From: a virus
IMG/VR virus record: IMGVR_UViG_3300035703_000454
Span: 1 to 20,878 of that record
Reading direction: 5' to 3' (one strand)
Length of the DNA: 20,878 nt
Below, in pieces: positions 1-8,355 of this stretch; position 1 is the first letter of the stretch, and every line of letters begins with the position of its first letter. The notes beneath the pieces are model-generated. The model did no database searches, had not been told where the DNA came from, and was given only the letters and a program-made list of their open reading frames with translations. The position numbers and the translations under genes were made by a program.

Positions 1-128
1 GCGTTTGCAACTGCTGGGCGGAATTCGTCAATCTTTTCAGCAGACTTTGCAAATAGAAGTTCTTTAATTTTATCGCTGATTTGCGAAGGTGCTTCGTCAC
101 CTGCAATCATATCCATAAGTTCATCCAT
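1..128 (-). CDS. N-terminus of a prohead-core-like protein, 3' part outside window
   Basis: Forty-two codons are visible: MDELMDMIAGDEAPSQISDK, then IKELLFAKSAEKIDEFRPAV and the edge. In T4-like phages the genes between portal gp20 and protease gp21 encode small prohead core proteins (gp67, gp68). An acidic, helical N-terminus with ISDKIKELLFxKSAEKID fits a small core or scaffold protein of cyanophages. The start is the ATG at 128, with AGGTAC about eight bases upstream; another ATG at 124 is out of frame. An exact late promoter core lies just upstream. The core-protein assignment rests on position and general character, and the specific gene number is unknown. Confidence 0.6.
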   Translation of the reverse strand, partial: MDELMDMIAGDEAPSQISDKIKELLFAKSAEKIDEFRPAVAN

Positions 129-153
129 TGTTAGTACCTAATAATATTTTCTA

Positions 154-161
154 TATTTATA
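154..161 (-). promoter_or_regulatory. Late promoter core before the prohead-core gene (exact TATAAATA)
   Basis: The minus strand reads GATATAAATATAG: an exact match to the T4 late consensus TATAAATA, 25 bases upstream of the ATG of the last gene. The gp20 stop codon TAA is its central TAA. This is the best-matching late promoter in the window. An AGGTAC sequence before the ATG supplies a ribosome-binding site for the leader it would produce. Confidence 0.7.
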
Positions 162-1839
162 TCTCGCCGCCCTTGGGCATTTCTGCAATCTTCCCACTTG
201 CCTCAGTTGTGGCCCCTTGGGCATCAAGATTTGGTTCCATCACTGGTTGACCTAAATCCATTCCTGACGTTTCTTGACCTAAAGGCATTCCTGTATTTGG
301 ATCTACGGGAATATTTGGATCTGGAATAATACCATCTTCGATTTCTTTTTTCATAATCTTATCTTGTTCCAGAATTTCTTCATCGGTCTGACGAAGAATC
401 TTTCTTCTCAAATAATCTTGAGAGAAATACTTTCCAACATAAGGTTCTGCAATCTGAACCATATTCAATCTTTCATTGAGAAGTTCTGCATCCTTAAGTT
501 CTGCAAAATGATTGTCATAGAGGAAGTCATATTGAATATGCTCCTCCATAACATCCCAATCTTGTGGAGTAATAATGTTTTTGAGAATGAGTTGAGTTCT
601 CAACATATCGTGGAACATGTATGAGAATCTCTTTCTCAAACGAGAAACAAACTTACTGAACTTAACTTCGTCGCGGAGAATTTCCGATGAACGACCAAGA
701 TTAAATCCACCTTCTCCATCCATTCTTGATGGGGGAACATTTAGGGAGCGATATAACTTTTTCTTAAAATATTCAATATCAGTAATTTCTCCAAGATTTT
801 GTCCACCGGGAAGAGTAGAAATTTCAGTTCCTCTACCACCTTCACGTCTTGGAAGCCAAAAGTCCTCAAGCATTGCCATGAACTTTTTGTCATCACGGAT
901 TTCTCCTGTGTTTGCGTCATAAACAAGTTTGTTGCGATAACGCATCATAACATCACGAAGATATTGCTCTGCTTTTACTTTAGGAAGATTACCTACGTCG
1001 ATGTAGAAAATTCTTCTCTCTGGAGCGCGTGATAGTCTATAAATTACCAGAGAATCCTCAATCATTCTTAACTGATTGAGTGACTTAATTGCTTTGTGGA
1101 GATATGATAGTGTTGATCCTTTGTTTCTATCAACAAGACCCGAAGTGCAGTATGTGATAGAATCCTTAGACATCTTAATTCCAGCAGTACCCCCAAGAGA
1201 TGATGGGTTACTTGCCGGATATGTCATTTTTGGGTTATAAACGAAGTATTCTTCAATCTCAGGAAACTCAAAATCCATTGGGTTGTCTGAGTTGATATTT
1301 GATAGTCTATATTTGTCTTTTTCACTTTTCTTCTGCTGCCGCACATATCTCATCTTCATTGGATCTATATAACGAAGTTCTTGAATTCCTTCGTGTGGAT
1401 TTTTTAGATCAATGACTTTATGATAATACAATCTACCGTCCACATACCAATTTCTGTAAATTTCGTGGGATTTTTTATCGAAATCTAGAAGTGAAAGAAT
1501 GTACTTAAATTCTTGTCTGATTTTCTTTTTAATGCCATCACTTGCATTTAAATTAGAAAGTTCAATTTCTATAGGAGTATCATTTGTATCGGATACAATT
1601 GCTTCATTTACAATATCTTCAATTGCACTATCACACTCTGGATGAAGTGCCATCTCGCGATATCTCTTTATAAGATCAAACTCAGTTCTATAAACACCTT
1701 CAATATCTACATAAGATCCAAAAAAACCACTACTCAAGTAATGATCAGTCCCGTCCTCATTATTTTGAGGAACGGGACTGACTACACCTGGAGATAATGG
1801 TTCGTTATCCTCAATAGAGAATCCAAACAATCTTGCCAT
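157..1839 (-). CDS. 20: Portal protein gp20
   Basis: At 560 residues it is close to T4 gp20 (524). Family features: REMALHPECDSAIEDIVNEA near 61-80, YRNWYVDGRLYYHKVID near 128-144, ERRIFYIDVGNLPKVKAEQY near 274-293 (the conserved stretch used for cyanophage gp20 diversity surveys), and LNVPPSRMDGEGGFNLGRSS near 366-385. Twelve copies form the ring that nucleates the prohead, docks gp17 and later holds the neck. The last 60 residues are Pro/Gly/Gln-rich and probably disordered. The ATG has no close Shine-Dalgarno sequence: the nearest AGGA is over 20 bases upstream, with an A-rich leader between. That may keep portal output low relative to the tail proteins. The stop TAA is embedded in a TATAAATA late-promoter core for the next gene. 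Confidence 0.96.
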   Translation of the reverse strand: MARLFGFSIEDNEPLSPGVVSPVPQNNEDGTDHYLSSGFFGSYVDIEGVYRTEFDLIKRYREMALHPECDSAIEDIVNEAIVSDTNDTPIEIELSNLNASDGIKKKIRQEFKYILSLLDFDKKSHEIYRNWYVDGRLYYHKVIDLKNPHEGIQELRYIDPMKMRYVRQQKKSEKDKYRLSNINSDNPMDFEFPEIEEYFVYNPKMTYPASNPSSLGGTAGIKMSKDSITYCTSGLVDRNKGSTLSYLHKAIKSLNQLRMIEDSLVIYRLSRAPERRIFYIDVGNLPKVKAEQYLRDVMMRYRNKLVYDANTGEIRDDKKFMAMLEDFWLPRREGGRGTEISTLPGGQNLGEITDIEYFKKKLYRSLNVPPSRMDGEGGFNLGRSSEILRDEVKFSKFVSRLRKRFSYMFHDMLRTQLILKNIITPQDWDVMEEHIQYDFLYDNHFAELKDAELLNERLNMVQIAEPYVGKYFSQDYLRRKILRQTDEEILEQDKIMKKEIEDGIIPDPNIPVDPNTGMPLGQETSGMDLGQPVMEPNLDAQGATTEASGKIAEMPKGGEI

Positions 1840-1869
1840 AATTTATTTTTTTAAGTTTAGTCCTGAGAG

Positions 1870-1877
1870 TATTTATT
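1870..1877 (-). promoter_or_regulatory. Candidate late promoter core before gp20 (AATAAATA)
   Basis: The minus strand reads CAGTAATAAATACT: the gp19 stop TAA is followed at once by a second in-frame TAA that lies inside the AATAAATA core. It sits 30 bases upstream of the gp20 ATG. It has one mismatch to the T4 late consensus. Local AT-richness lowers certainty; repetition of the arrangement at other junctions raises it. Confidence 0.5.
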
Positions 1878-2457
1878 ACTGTTCTCCAGTCACTGGTGTC
1901 CAGTATTGAACTTGGAATTCTACAGTGAATTCTTCAATTGTATCTGAACTATCGTATGAAAGATCAATTGCAGAAACGTTAGTTGGAAAAACACTGTAAA
2001 ATTTGTATGTAGCTGCAGTGTTTTGAACTAGTCCGGCACCTTCCCCATTACCATTTCTCGTTACTGCAGATGCTCCTCTCTTAAGTTGCTTTACATAAGC
2101 ATCAACCATATAAGTTGCAGGATCAGTAGCACCACTTGCATCGCCATACTGACCAATGAAATTCATCCAGTTTTCCATAACCTGTCTAATTTCAAAACTT
2201 TCATCATTAATAATGGTTACTGTCCAGGTATCAAAAGTGCGATCTCCAGCAACTTTAAAGATTCTTCCTCTGAAAGGAACATCAATAGATGCTATGTTTG
2301 ATGCTGGTAATTGCGCTGCTTTGCAAAGAATTGAGAATGACTCACCCAAAGCACCACCACCCGGAATAGTTCCGGGGATGGTTACTTCAAATAGATTAGG
2401 TCTTGCGCCACCGCCAATGAGAGTGGATTTAAATTTTGAAATTGTTGACTCTGCCAT
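1876..2457 (-). CDS. 19: Tail tube protein gp19
   Basis: At 193 residues it is somewhat longer than T4 gp19 (about 163). The opening STISKFKSTLIGGGARPNLF and the segments LPASNIASIDVPFRGRIFKV and DRTFDTWTVTIINDESF identify the T4-like tube family. Its fold assembles as hexameric rings forming the inner conduit for DNA. The end (STIEEFTVEFQVQYWTPV in style) carries the expected final beta strands. The ribosome-binding sequence AGGAGG nine bases before the ATG is the strongest in the window, as expected for an abundant protein. I see no separate promoter between gp18 and gp19, so it is probably co-transcribed with gp18. Confidence 0.96.
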   Translation of the reverse strand: MAESTISKFKSTLIGGGARPNLFEVTIPGTIPGGGALGESFSILCKAAQLPASNIASIDVPFRGRIFKVAGDRTFDTWTVTIINDESFEIRQVMENWMNFIGQYGDASGATDPATYMVDAYVKQLKRGASAVTRNGNGEGAGLVQNTAATYKFYSVFPTNVSAIDLSYDSSDTIEEFTVEFQVQYWTPVTGEQ

Positions 2458-2489
2458 TTTTAGGTCCTCCTTTTTAGGTTAAATTTAAA

Positions 2490-4646
2490 TCAAACAGTAC
2501 CAGCAACTTCTTCAAAACTTACTCCCGTTCTGGTAGCAACAAAAGTAAGAGTTACATAATTAATAGACTTGGCAGGCTTCAGGAAAATGTCTGCTCTGAA
2601 TTCATTATTATCAATTACGTCTGGAGTATTATTTGACGTATCGCAAACAACTAAGAATCCGTAGAGACCTCGTTTTGCCTGAACATCGCGAAGATATGGT
2701 TCTACAATGTTCCTAAAGTTAGCTCTTGTGACCTCATCATTTAATTCAAATAGTTGTGCTTGTGCAGCTCTTTGTAGGGATTGTTCAATTGTGAGGAACA
2801 AGCGACGAACATTAATTCTATCGAAAGCAGATGCGTATCCAAGACCAGTCTTATCTCCAAAGAGAAGAATACCTATTCCTGGTTGATTGACAATGGAATT
2901 AACTCTAACTGGATAAAGTTGATCCCTTTGCGCTTTATTGGGATTATATGCAAGCTTAATAGCATTATTCAAAATTCCCCTTTGTTGGCCAGCAGGTGAA
3001 AACCAAGGATATGCAAGAATGTTAGTTCTAACCATCAAACCTGCAATATCTGGATTGCATGGAATGTAGCGGAATTTATTATTAAATCTATCATAAGTGT
3101 ACTTATAACCACTATCAAACACTGCATAAGAAGAAGATGAAAGTGGAGCAAAGAACTGAATTATATTATTTGTTTGTGTTGTGGTGTTTGTTACATCAAC
3201 AACGTCTGCACGATGAGGAGAAATGACCGCAATACAATCCTTTCTTGATTCTGCAATTGCAATCAGTTGATTTGCTTTTGCTTGTGAATCTGTCTTATTA
3301 GCTAAACCAGGACCACAAATTAAGTAATCAACTTGAATTTCATCTCTGTTTGAGAAGAGATTGTATGAAGTAATCAGATTACCGAGAGTTGCTGTCATTC
3401 CGTTTGATGCAGAATAATCAACACCACCAGTTAAGGTATACGAGGTATTACCGATTACATTAAAGGTAACTCCTTGAGCATCTCTATTCCAAGTTCCTGC
3501 TGCAGTTGTAATTCCACTAAATCCAGAACTAAATCCAGAAACTGCTACGAAACCATCGGAACCGTCAGATGGGTTATCGCCTGCATAGATGTATGCAGAG
3601 TTCAGTGCAAGATAATCCTTCCAGAATACCTTCTGTGGTGCATTTTCTGCAGAAATTGCGTCAGATGCCTTAGACAAGAAGAGATGCTTTTCGAGAAGAT
3701 TGCCTTGTATTCCTGTTACTGAACCAGTGTCATCAACTACTACAACGTGAATACCGTCGTTCTTTCCTTGTCTTGAAAGTGAGTAGTTGCTTGAGATTGG
3801 TTTTGGTGCAATTGAACTCCAGAAAACTGTAGAGTTTACCAGTCCAAGAGTTTGTTGATTGTACCAATCTACTGCGTCGGTCTCTGCAGAACCTAATGTT
3901 GCAGTTAAAATTCCAACACCAGAAGCATTGATTACTGAAACCGTGTTACCTGGTCTGAATGATAAAGATTGATCTCTTTGTGCATAAGTAACTGAGGTTT
4001 CTATACCAGCAGAACTTACACGAGAAACGATCTTAACATCAATAGTTGTTGCACCGATTCCGGTAATGATTCCTTTCAGATACCCAGTAAAGGTGCTGGT
4101 AGAACCAGATCCTGCGATGACTTGATTGGTGAGAGTAGTAGTAACTCCAAAACCAACACTAATACCTGCAGTGGATCCAATTGATAAAGTTTGATCTGCT
4201 TTATCGTCAATTACACAAACTTTAAGATTGTTAGACCAAGCACCTGGATTCTTTGCAGCAATGCCCCAAGTCACCGTATCATCAGAATAGTTTGCATTGT
4301 AATCATCATAATTCTTGATCTTAAGAACTGAACTGCTTACACCAGCTCTTGTTGAGTTTGCATTGTTTAAAGATGATCCATCAGTTCTAACAACTTTAAG
4401 AATGCCACCATATGAAAGGAAAGAAGATGCACTCATCCAATACTCATATTGAGCATCTGTTGAAAGTGGTTTTCCAAAAGTGTTGATTAATTCTTGTTCT
4501 GTGGTAATATCAATTGGTTCGTCAACAGGACCAATTGCAAAAGGACCCGCAATTGCTCCGATATTATCTATTACATTATCAGCTCTCCCTACAGTTAAAT
4601 CAACTTCTCTGACGAGTACGCCTGGAGATAATTGAGGAGTCGCCAT
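2490..4646 (-). CDS. 18: Contractile tail sheath protein gp18
   Basis: At 718 residues it is longer than T4 gp18 (659). The N-terminus QLSPGVLVREVDLT and GPFAIGPVDEPIDIT is typical of the sheath family, as is the C-terminal domain (INVRRLFLTIEQSLQRAAQ, then FELNDEVTRANFRNIVEPYL and GLYGFLVVCD). The middle, about residues 150-250, is a Gly/Ser/Thr-rich beta stretch (GSTAGISVGFGVTTTLTN, GIITGIGATT) and probably forms the exposed protrusion domain that varies between phages. Gp18 polymerises around the gp19 tube and contracts during infection. The ATG has a strong GGAG eight bases upstream, consistent with high expression, and a late-promoter-like core precedes it. The gene ends 32 bases before gp19. 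Confidence 0.96.
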   Translation of the reverse strand: MATPQLSPGVLVREVDLTVGRADNVIDNIGAIAGPFAIGPVDEPIDITTEQELINTFGKPLSTDAQYEYWMSASSFLSYGGILKVVRTDGSSLNNANSTRAGVSSSVLKIKNYDDYNANYSDDTVTWGIAAKNPGAWSNNLKVCVIDDKADQTLSIGSTAGISVGFGVTTTLTNQVIAGSGSTSTFTGYLKGIITGIGATTIDVKIVSRVSSAGIETSVTYAQRDQSLSFRPGNTVSVINASGVGILTATLGSAETDAVDWYNQQTLGLVNSTVFWSSIAPKPISSNYSLSRQGKNDGIHVVVVDDTGSVTGIQGNLLEKHLFLSKASDAISAENAPQKVFWKDYLALNSAYIYAGDNPSDGSDGFVAVSGFSSGFSGITTAAGTWNRDAQGVTFNVIGNTSYTLTGGVDYSASNGMTATLGNLITSYNLFSNRDEIQVDYLICGPGLANKTDSQAKANQLIAIAESRKDCIAVISPHRADVVDVTNTTTQTNNIIQFFAPLSSSSYAVFDSGYKYTYDRFNNKFRYIPCNPDIAGLMVRTNILAYPWFSPAGQQRGILNNAIKLAYNPNKAQRDQLYPVRVNSIVNQPGIGILLFGDKTGLGYASAFDRINVRRLFLTIEQSLQRAAQAQLFELNDEVTRANFRNIVEPYLRDVQAKRGLYGFLVVCDTSNNTPDVIDNNEFRADIFLKPAKSINYVTLTFVATRTGVSFEEVAGTV

Positions 4647-4679
4647 GTTTTTCTCCGTAAATCTCAGTTTGTTTAAAAT

Positions 4680-4687
4680 TATTTATT
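4680..4687 (-). promoter_or_regulatory. Candidate late promoter core before gp18 (AATAAATA)
   Basis: The minus strand reads TTAATAAATAATT in the gap of about 80 bases between the CxxC gene and gp18. The core matches T4 late TATAAATA at seven of eight positions. It ends 33 bases before the gp18 ATG, leaving room for a short leader containing the ribosome-binding sequence. It is in the longest intergenic gap of the window, and gp18 is among the most abundant virion proteins, which fits. Confidence 0.55.
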
Positions 4688-4726
4688 AAAAAGTTACTTT
4701 ACATGGGGGAAACGTGACGCGAACAT

Positions 4727-4975
4727 TTACCAGTCGGGATATTCCCAGACCATCGTATTATATGTTTTTTTGTTGGTTTTAATAACTCTACTTATTGTAC
4801 ATTCTTTACATTCATAAGAAAAGGATGATGCTACCGGTCCTCTATCCTTTCTTGTTCTATAAAATCCATCAATTAAATTTTTATTTTCTCCACAAACTCT
4901 ACATTTTCTATCGGTAAGAAGTAAATGCCCCAAATTTAATTGTTTATCCAAATCTATCATGTCAAATAATCCCAC
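4727..4975 (-). CDS. Small CxxC zinc-ribbon-like cyanophage protein (82 aa)
   Basis: Two Cys pairs, CRVC and CKEC about 32 residues apart, with a basic loop between (GFYRTRKDRGPVASSF), suggest a zinc ribbon. I recall similar small proteins (MGLFD..., LNLGHLLLTD, YECKECT) lying between gp17 and gp18 in T4-like cyanophages. Start choice: GTG at 4975 gives MGLFDMIDL, which matches the remembered N-terminus. An ATG at 4960 sits in the classic ATGA overlap with the gp17 stop and would give 77 residues. The GTG has GGAG 13 bases upstream, which is rather far. A nucleic-acid-binding helper of packaging or late expression is possible from context; function is unknown. Confidence 0.82.
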   Translation of the reverse strand: MGLFDMIDLDKQLNLGHLLLTDRKCRVCGENKNLIDGFYRTRKDRGPVASSFSYECKECTISRVIKTNKKTYNTMVWEYPDW

Positions 4976-6603
4976 ATATATGAGCGATCTCCATACTCAT
5001 CAACAAACCATCTATCTCCTTCTTGATCTACAAAACTATTGGTATCTAATCCATCGGAAACAAACCCAAAAGGTGCCATATCTTGTTCTATCTGATTTTT
5101 CTGCTCTTCATAAAGTCTTTTTCTAACATCCTGATCAGTAAGTTCTTTAAAATAGTCCTGAGCGACCAACCAAGCATATATTACAAGACACATGGCAAGA
5201 TCATCATTACATCCTTCTTCAGCCTCAAATGAATTATGTTTTTGGATAAACGTTGTCAGTTCACTAATGATATCATAGTCATTTAAAAATAATTTATTTT
5301 CCTCTATCATTGTTTTTAAATTGAGACATCCAACTTTCTTTACCGTTTTGGACATCTTGACTCCAAGTTGAGTTTTCTTTCCAGAAAATCCTTGACCTAC
5401 AATTTGACCTGCTCTACCTCTCATTGAACACATGAGTAAATTATTGTATTCTAAATCATATTGTATAATACTTGCGACTTGATCCCCAACATCATTAACC
5501 TCACATAAAATATAAGAGTTGTTATATGCAGTCGCTGCTTCATGAATGATACTTGGAAATAGCATGGGTTTAATTTCATTATTTCTATATTTTGCAACTA
5601 CCTTATGAGGAAACTGAGTTATATCAACTATGACAAATGCAGAATAATCGTTTCCCACGCCTCTAGCAACGTCTACAGTGACTAGGTAATCGTGATTCTC
5701 TTGGGGATCTTCATAAACATCTAAACCAGCACTGCGTGTCTTTGGGTGGTCGTATACAAATGATCTTAATTTTGACGGTGCAATAAGAGTATCGACGGAT
5801 CCTAAAAATTCACATTCAAACTCAACTTTGAATTGTTGTTCTGAAGTGTTTGCAATTGTCTGAGCCTTCCACTCTTCATCTCTTCCAGGAACTTCACTCC
5901 AATGAACATCTGTGAATACATATTCATTCTTACCTTTTTCCGCATCGTGCCACATTCGGTAGAAATGATTCATACCATGTGGCGTAGAAACAATTATAAC
6001 CTTGGTTTGTTTACCTGAAGTAATTGTGGGATATACGGATGCAAAGAATGAATCTGCAATGTGATTTGGAACGAATGCAAATTCGTCCAAGAACAGAATG
6101 TTAAATGACATTCCTCGAACAGCAGAGGCAGAAGTTGATGCTGCCAAAATCTTAGAACCATTTTCAAGTTCTAGAGAACCTTTATTCCAAGAGATAATTC
6201 CTTGTTGCATCCACTTTGGTAAATTTTCATAAGCAGTCTGCAATCTATCCAAAAGTTCTCTTGCAGTTGCTGCCTTGTTCGCTAGAATGCCTATATTTAC
6301 ATTGTCATTGAATACTGCATAATGTAACAAAAAAGATACCACAGTAGTAGATTTGCCAGTCTGTCGTGGCATCTTACAGATATTAAATCTGTGATTGTGG
6401 AAATTATTAATTAACTTCTCTTGGAAATGATATGGTTTAAAAGTTTGAAGTCCATGATCTAGAGTTACAATTTTTACGTAATTATTCGCAAAATAAACAG
6501 GATCATCTTTACACCTAACAAATTCAAGAATTTGCTCTTGAGTAAATTCAATAGGAGTATTTGCTTTTTTTAAAAGCGGATTACCAAGATAAACATCACT
6601 CAT
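4957..6603 (-). CDS. 17: Terminase large subunit gp17 (packaging ATPase-nuclease)
   Basis: The protein has 548 residues. The ATPase domain shows a Walker A loop at about 78-86 (MPRQTGKST), Walker B at 169-174 (ILFLDE; D173, E174) and the coupling motif STPHG at 206-210. The RNase H-like nuclease domain shows the acidic triad: VTVDVARG (D311), CEVND (E368) and CNDDLAM (D467/D468). It powers DNA translocation into the prohead through the gp20 portal and cuts the concatemer at headful. The start is the first Met, with GAGG seven bases upstream and a 15-base gap from the mosaic gene. The end overlaps the following CxxC gene. All catalytic residues are present, so it should be active. Confidence 0.97.
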   Translation of the reverse strand: MSDVYLGNPLLKKANTPIEFTQEQILEFVRCKDDPVYFANNYVKIVTLDHGLQTFKPYHFQEKLINNFHNHRFNICKMPRQTGKSTTVVSFLLHYAVFNDNVNIGILANKAATARELLDRLQTAYENLPKWMQQGIISWNKGSLELENGSKILAASTSASAVRGMSFNILFLDEFAFVPNHIADSFFASVYPTITSGKQTKVIIVSTPHGMNHFYRMWHDAEKGKNEYVFTDVHWSEVPGRDEEWKAQTIANTSEQQFKVEFECEFLGSVDTLIAPSKLRSFVYDHPKTRSAGLDVYEDPQENHDYLVTVDVARGVGNDYSAFVIVDITQFPHKVVAKYRNNEIKPMLFPSIIHEAATAYNNSYILCEVNDVGDQVASIIQYDLEYNNLLMCSMRGRAGQIVGQGFSGKKTQLGVKMSKTVKKVGCLNLKTMIEENKLFLNDYDIISELTTFIQKHNSFEAEEGCNDDLAMCLVIYAWLVAQDYFKELTDQDVRKRLYEEQKNQIEQDMAPFGFVSDGLDTNSFVDQEGDRWFVDEYGDRSYMWDYLT

Positions 6604-6618
6604 AATAAACCTCTAATA

Positions 6619-8355
6619 TTAATTACAATTCCAACGTCTAAGTGCTTTATTAATGTTGCTATCAGGATCTCTTGCAGTTTTTGCTGAAGTCAATTTTGAT
6701 TTCATACCTTTCATACGTCGGCAAAATGAAGCACGACGTTTTGCTCTTTTACCTTCTGGATTTTTTTCAGTAACTGCTGTTTGAAGTTTTGAGCCTGGAT
6801 TTTCTCTACGATATGCATCAACAGCTTTTTGACTTAACCCTGCAGTTTTATCTTGTCGATTTACTTTTTGCCAATCTTCATCAAATTCAACTTGTTCACC
6901 ATAAGGTTTTACATATTTTTTTGATGGTCCAGGAAATCCAAAAGATCCACCTTGAGGACCAAAGGTTTGAATTAATGGTTGTCCTGGTTGAATTTCTGAT
7001 ATTGAATGGGAAACAACTATTGATCCGGGATAAACTTTTTGAAGTTCATCATTAATTTCTTTTTTTGATGGAGTTTTAATCTGCGGAAAGAACATCTTAA
7101 GGGAATAATATTTTCCTCTCCAGGAAAGAGTGACTCCGATAACATTTCCAGTTTGTGCTTGAAGTCTAGTTGCTTCCTCTACTTGAGACTTAAATCCTTT
7201 GATGGGTTCTGGTTCAATCAGATCAACAACTTCTGCAAAAGTGTTTCCATTCGCATCCTCAATTGACACATCTTCCGCTTTTACGCAGCGATTATATTTT
7301 TTACCAAAAAGTGTTTGAGTCCCTTTCTTCTTATATCCAGGCCAACACTTCATTTCATCCATAATTTTATCAACTAATTTTTGCTCCTCCATTTCTCCAC
7401 TTGCAACATAATCTGCGGCAGTATCAATATAATCTGCTGCTTTAGTAATTTTTGATTGAACCCATGCTTCCAAGTCACCTTCACCCTTACCAACTTTCAT
7501 TTGAAGTCTTTTTACTGCATCTGCAATGGTTTTAAGTTCAGATCTTGCCATAGAATATTCGTGGTCTTTGATGGAAACTTTATCCCATGCCTTTCCACCA
7601 TAAGAACACTCTGACCTAGTTTCTCTTTTATCACATAATGGACAATATCTTTGTTCTTCTACCGCTTCGGATTTAGTTCCCCAATTATCGGCACCAACCT
7701 TACGACATTTTACCAAAGCACCAGATGCATATGCACTTGGCCAAACACTATAACGAGACTTTACTTTATGATAACAAGCGTCTTTTTTACCACTACCTTT
7801 ACCTGGTTTATCTTTTGCTTCTTGTAGTTCCATTTCTTCTTTCATTTTCTTTCTGGGTGAATCTGTAGAAACATATGTTGGTTTTGCAGCTCCTGTTTTC
7901 TGTTGCTGTCCAGGATCTGCTGCTTTCTTTCTTCTTGATGCCGAAAGTCTTTCTGCGGGAGTCATGCTTGCTCTTTTTGCCGAAGAGACGCACTTAGGTG
8001 TTCCCTCTCCAGGTTCGTCACTTGCACATGTTCCACCAGTAACAACATTTACCCAACCAGATTTACCATCTTTTGATTTTGATTTACCAAACCAATCACG
8101 AAGACCTTCTTCTTTGATATCTTTAAACTTTTTATGATGCTTTTTGGCATCTGCTTCCATTTTTTTCAAGCGAGTATAATAATCTGGAATTTCATCTAAA
8201 TGTTGGAGAGCAATCTCACGAGCAAGTTTGTGATCTTTTGTATGTTCATGTTCAATAGGTTCACCCATATCAAGTTGCTTTTGTATGAAAGAAACATCCA
8301 TACGATGTTTCTTTGCAATTTGCTCAACTGTTTTGTGTGACTTGATCTTGGGCAT
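6619..8355 (-). CDS. Mosaic multi-module phage protein between gp16 and gp17 (578 aa)
   Basis: Modules in order: residues about 5-72 DUF5661-like (EHEHTKDHKLAREIALQHLD then EIPDYYTRL); about 85-165 GWVNVVTGGTCASDEPGEGT with CVSSAKRASMTPAERLSASR; about 186-226 KKDACYHKVKSRYSVWPSAY followed by GALVKCRKVGADNWG; about 236-320 a CPLC pair plus helices (EYSMARSELKTIADAVKRL); about 334-360 KCWPGYKKKGTQTLFGKKYN; about 385-465 an alpha/beta segment (YYSLKMFFPQIKTPS); about 504-578 GLSQKAVDAYRRENPGSKLQ, then RRASFCRRMKGMKSKLTS and a final RRWNC. I recognise several as small modules found alone or in other combinations in marine phages. It is Lys- and Cys-rich and lacks enzyme motifs I can name. LQEA at 177-180 fits a gp21 protease site. 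T4 has no gene here, and no function is assigned. Confidence 0.85.
   Translation of the reverse strand: MPKIKSHKTVEQIAKKHRMDVSFIQKQLDMGEPIEHEHTKDHKLAREIALQHLDEIPDYYTRLKKMEADAKKHHKKFKDIKEEGLRDWFGKSKSKDGKSGWVNVVTGGTCASDEPGEGTPKCVSSAKRASMTPAERLSASRRKKAADPGQQQKTGAAKPTYVSTDSPRKKMKEEMELQEAKDKPGKGSGKKDACYHKVKSRYSVWPSAYASGALVKCRKVGADNWGTKSEAVEEQRYCPLCDKRETRSECSYGGKAWDKVSIKDHEYSMARSELKTIADAVKRLQMKVGKGEGDLEAWVQSKITKAADYIDTAADYVASGEMEEQKLVDKIMDEMKCWPGYKKKGTQTLFGKKYNRCVKAEDVSIEDANGNTFAEVVDLIEPEPIKGFKSQVEEATRLQAQTGNVIGVTLSWRGKYYSLKMFFPQIKTPSKKEINDELQKVYPGSIVVSHSISEIQPGQPLIQTFGPQGGSFGFPGPSKKYVKPYGEQVEFDEDWQKVNRQDKTAGLSQKAVDAYRRENPGSKLQTAVTEKNPEGKRAKRRASFCRRMKGMKSKLTSAKTARDPDSNINKALRRWNCN

Noticed and set aside
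4647-4726. A possible extra small gene or RNA in the gap before gp18
   Set aside because: The gap is about 80 bases, holds a late-promoter-like core and the gp18 ribosome-binding sequence, and shows no strong hairpin or long open frame.
7808-7993. Minus-strand 61-codon frame inside the mosaic gene, and an adjacent plus-strand frame at 6789-7055
   Set aside because: Both are alternative frames of the Lys-rich mosaic coding sequence; the main frame carries recognisable modules across both intervals.
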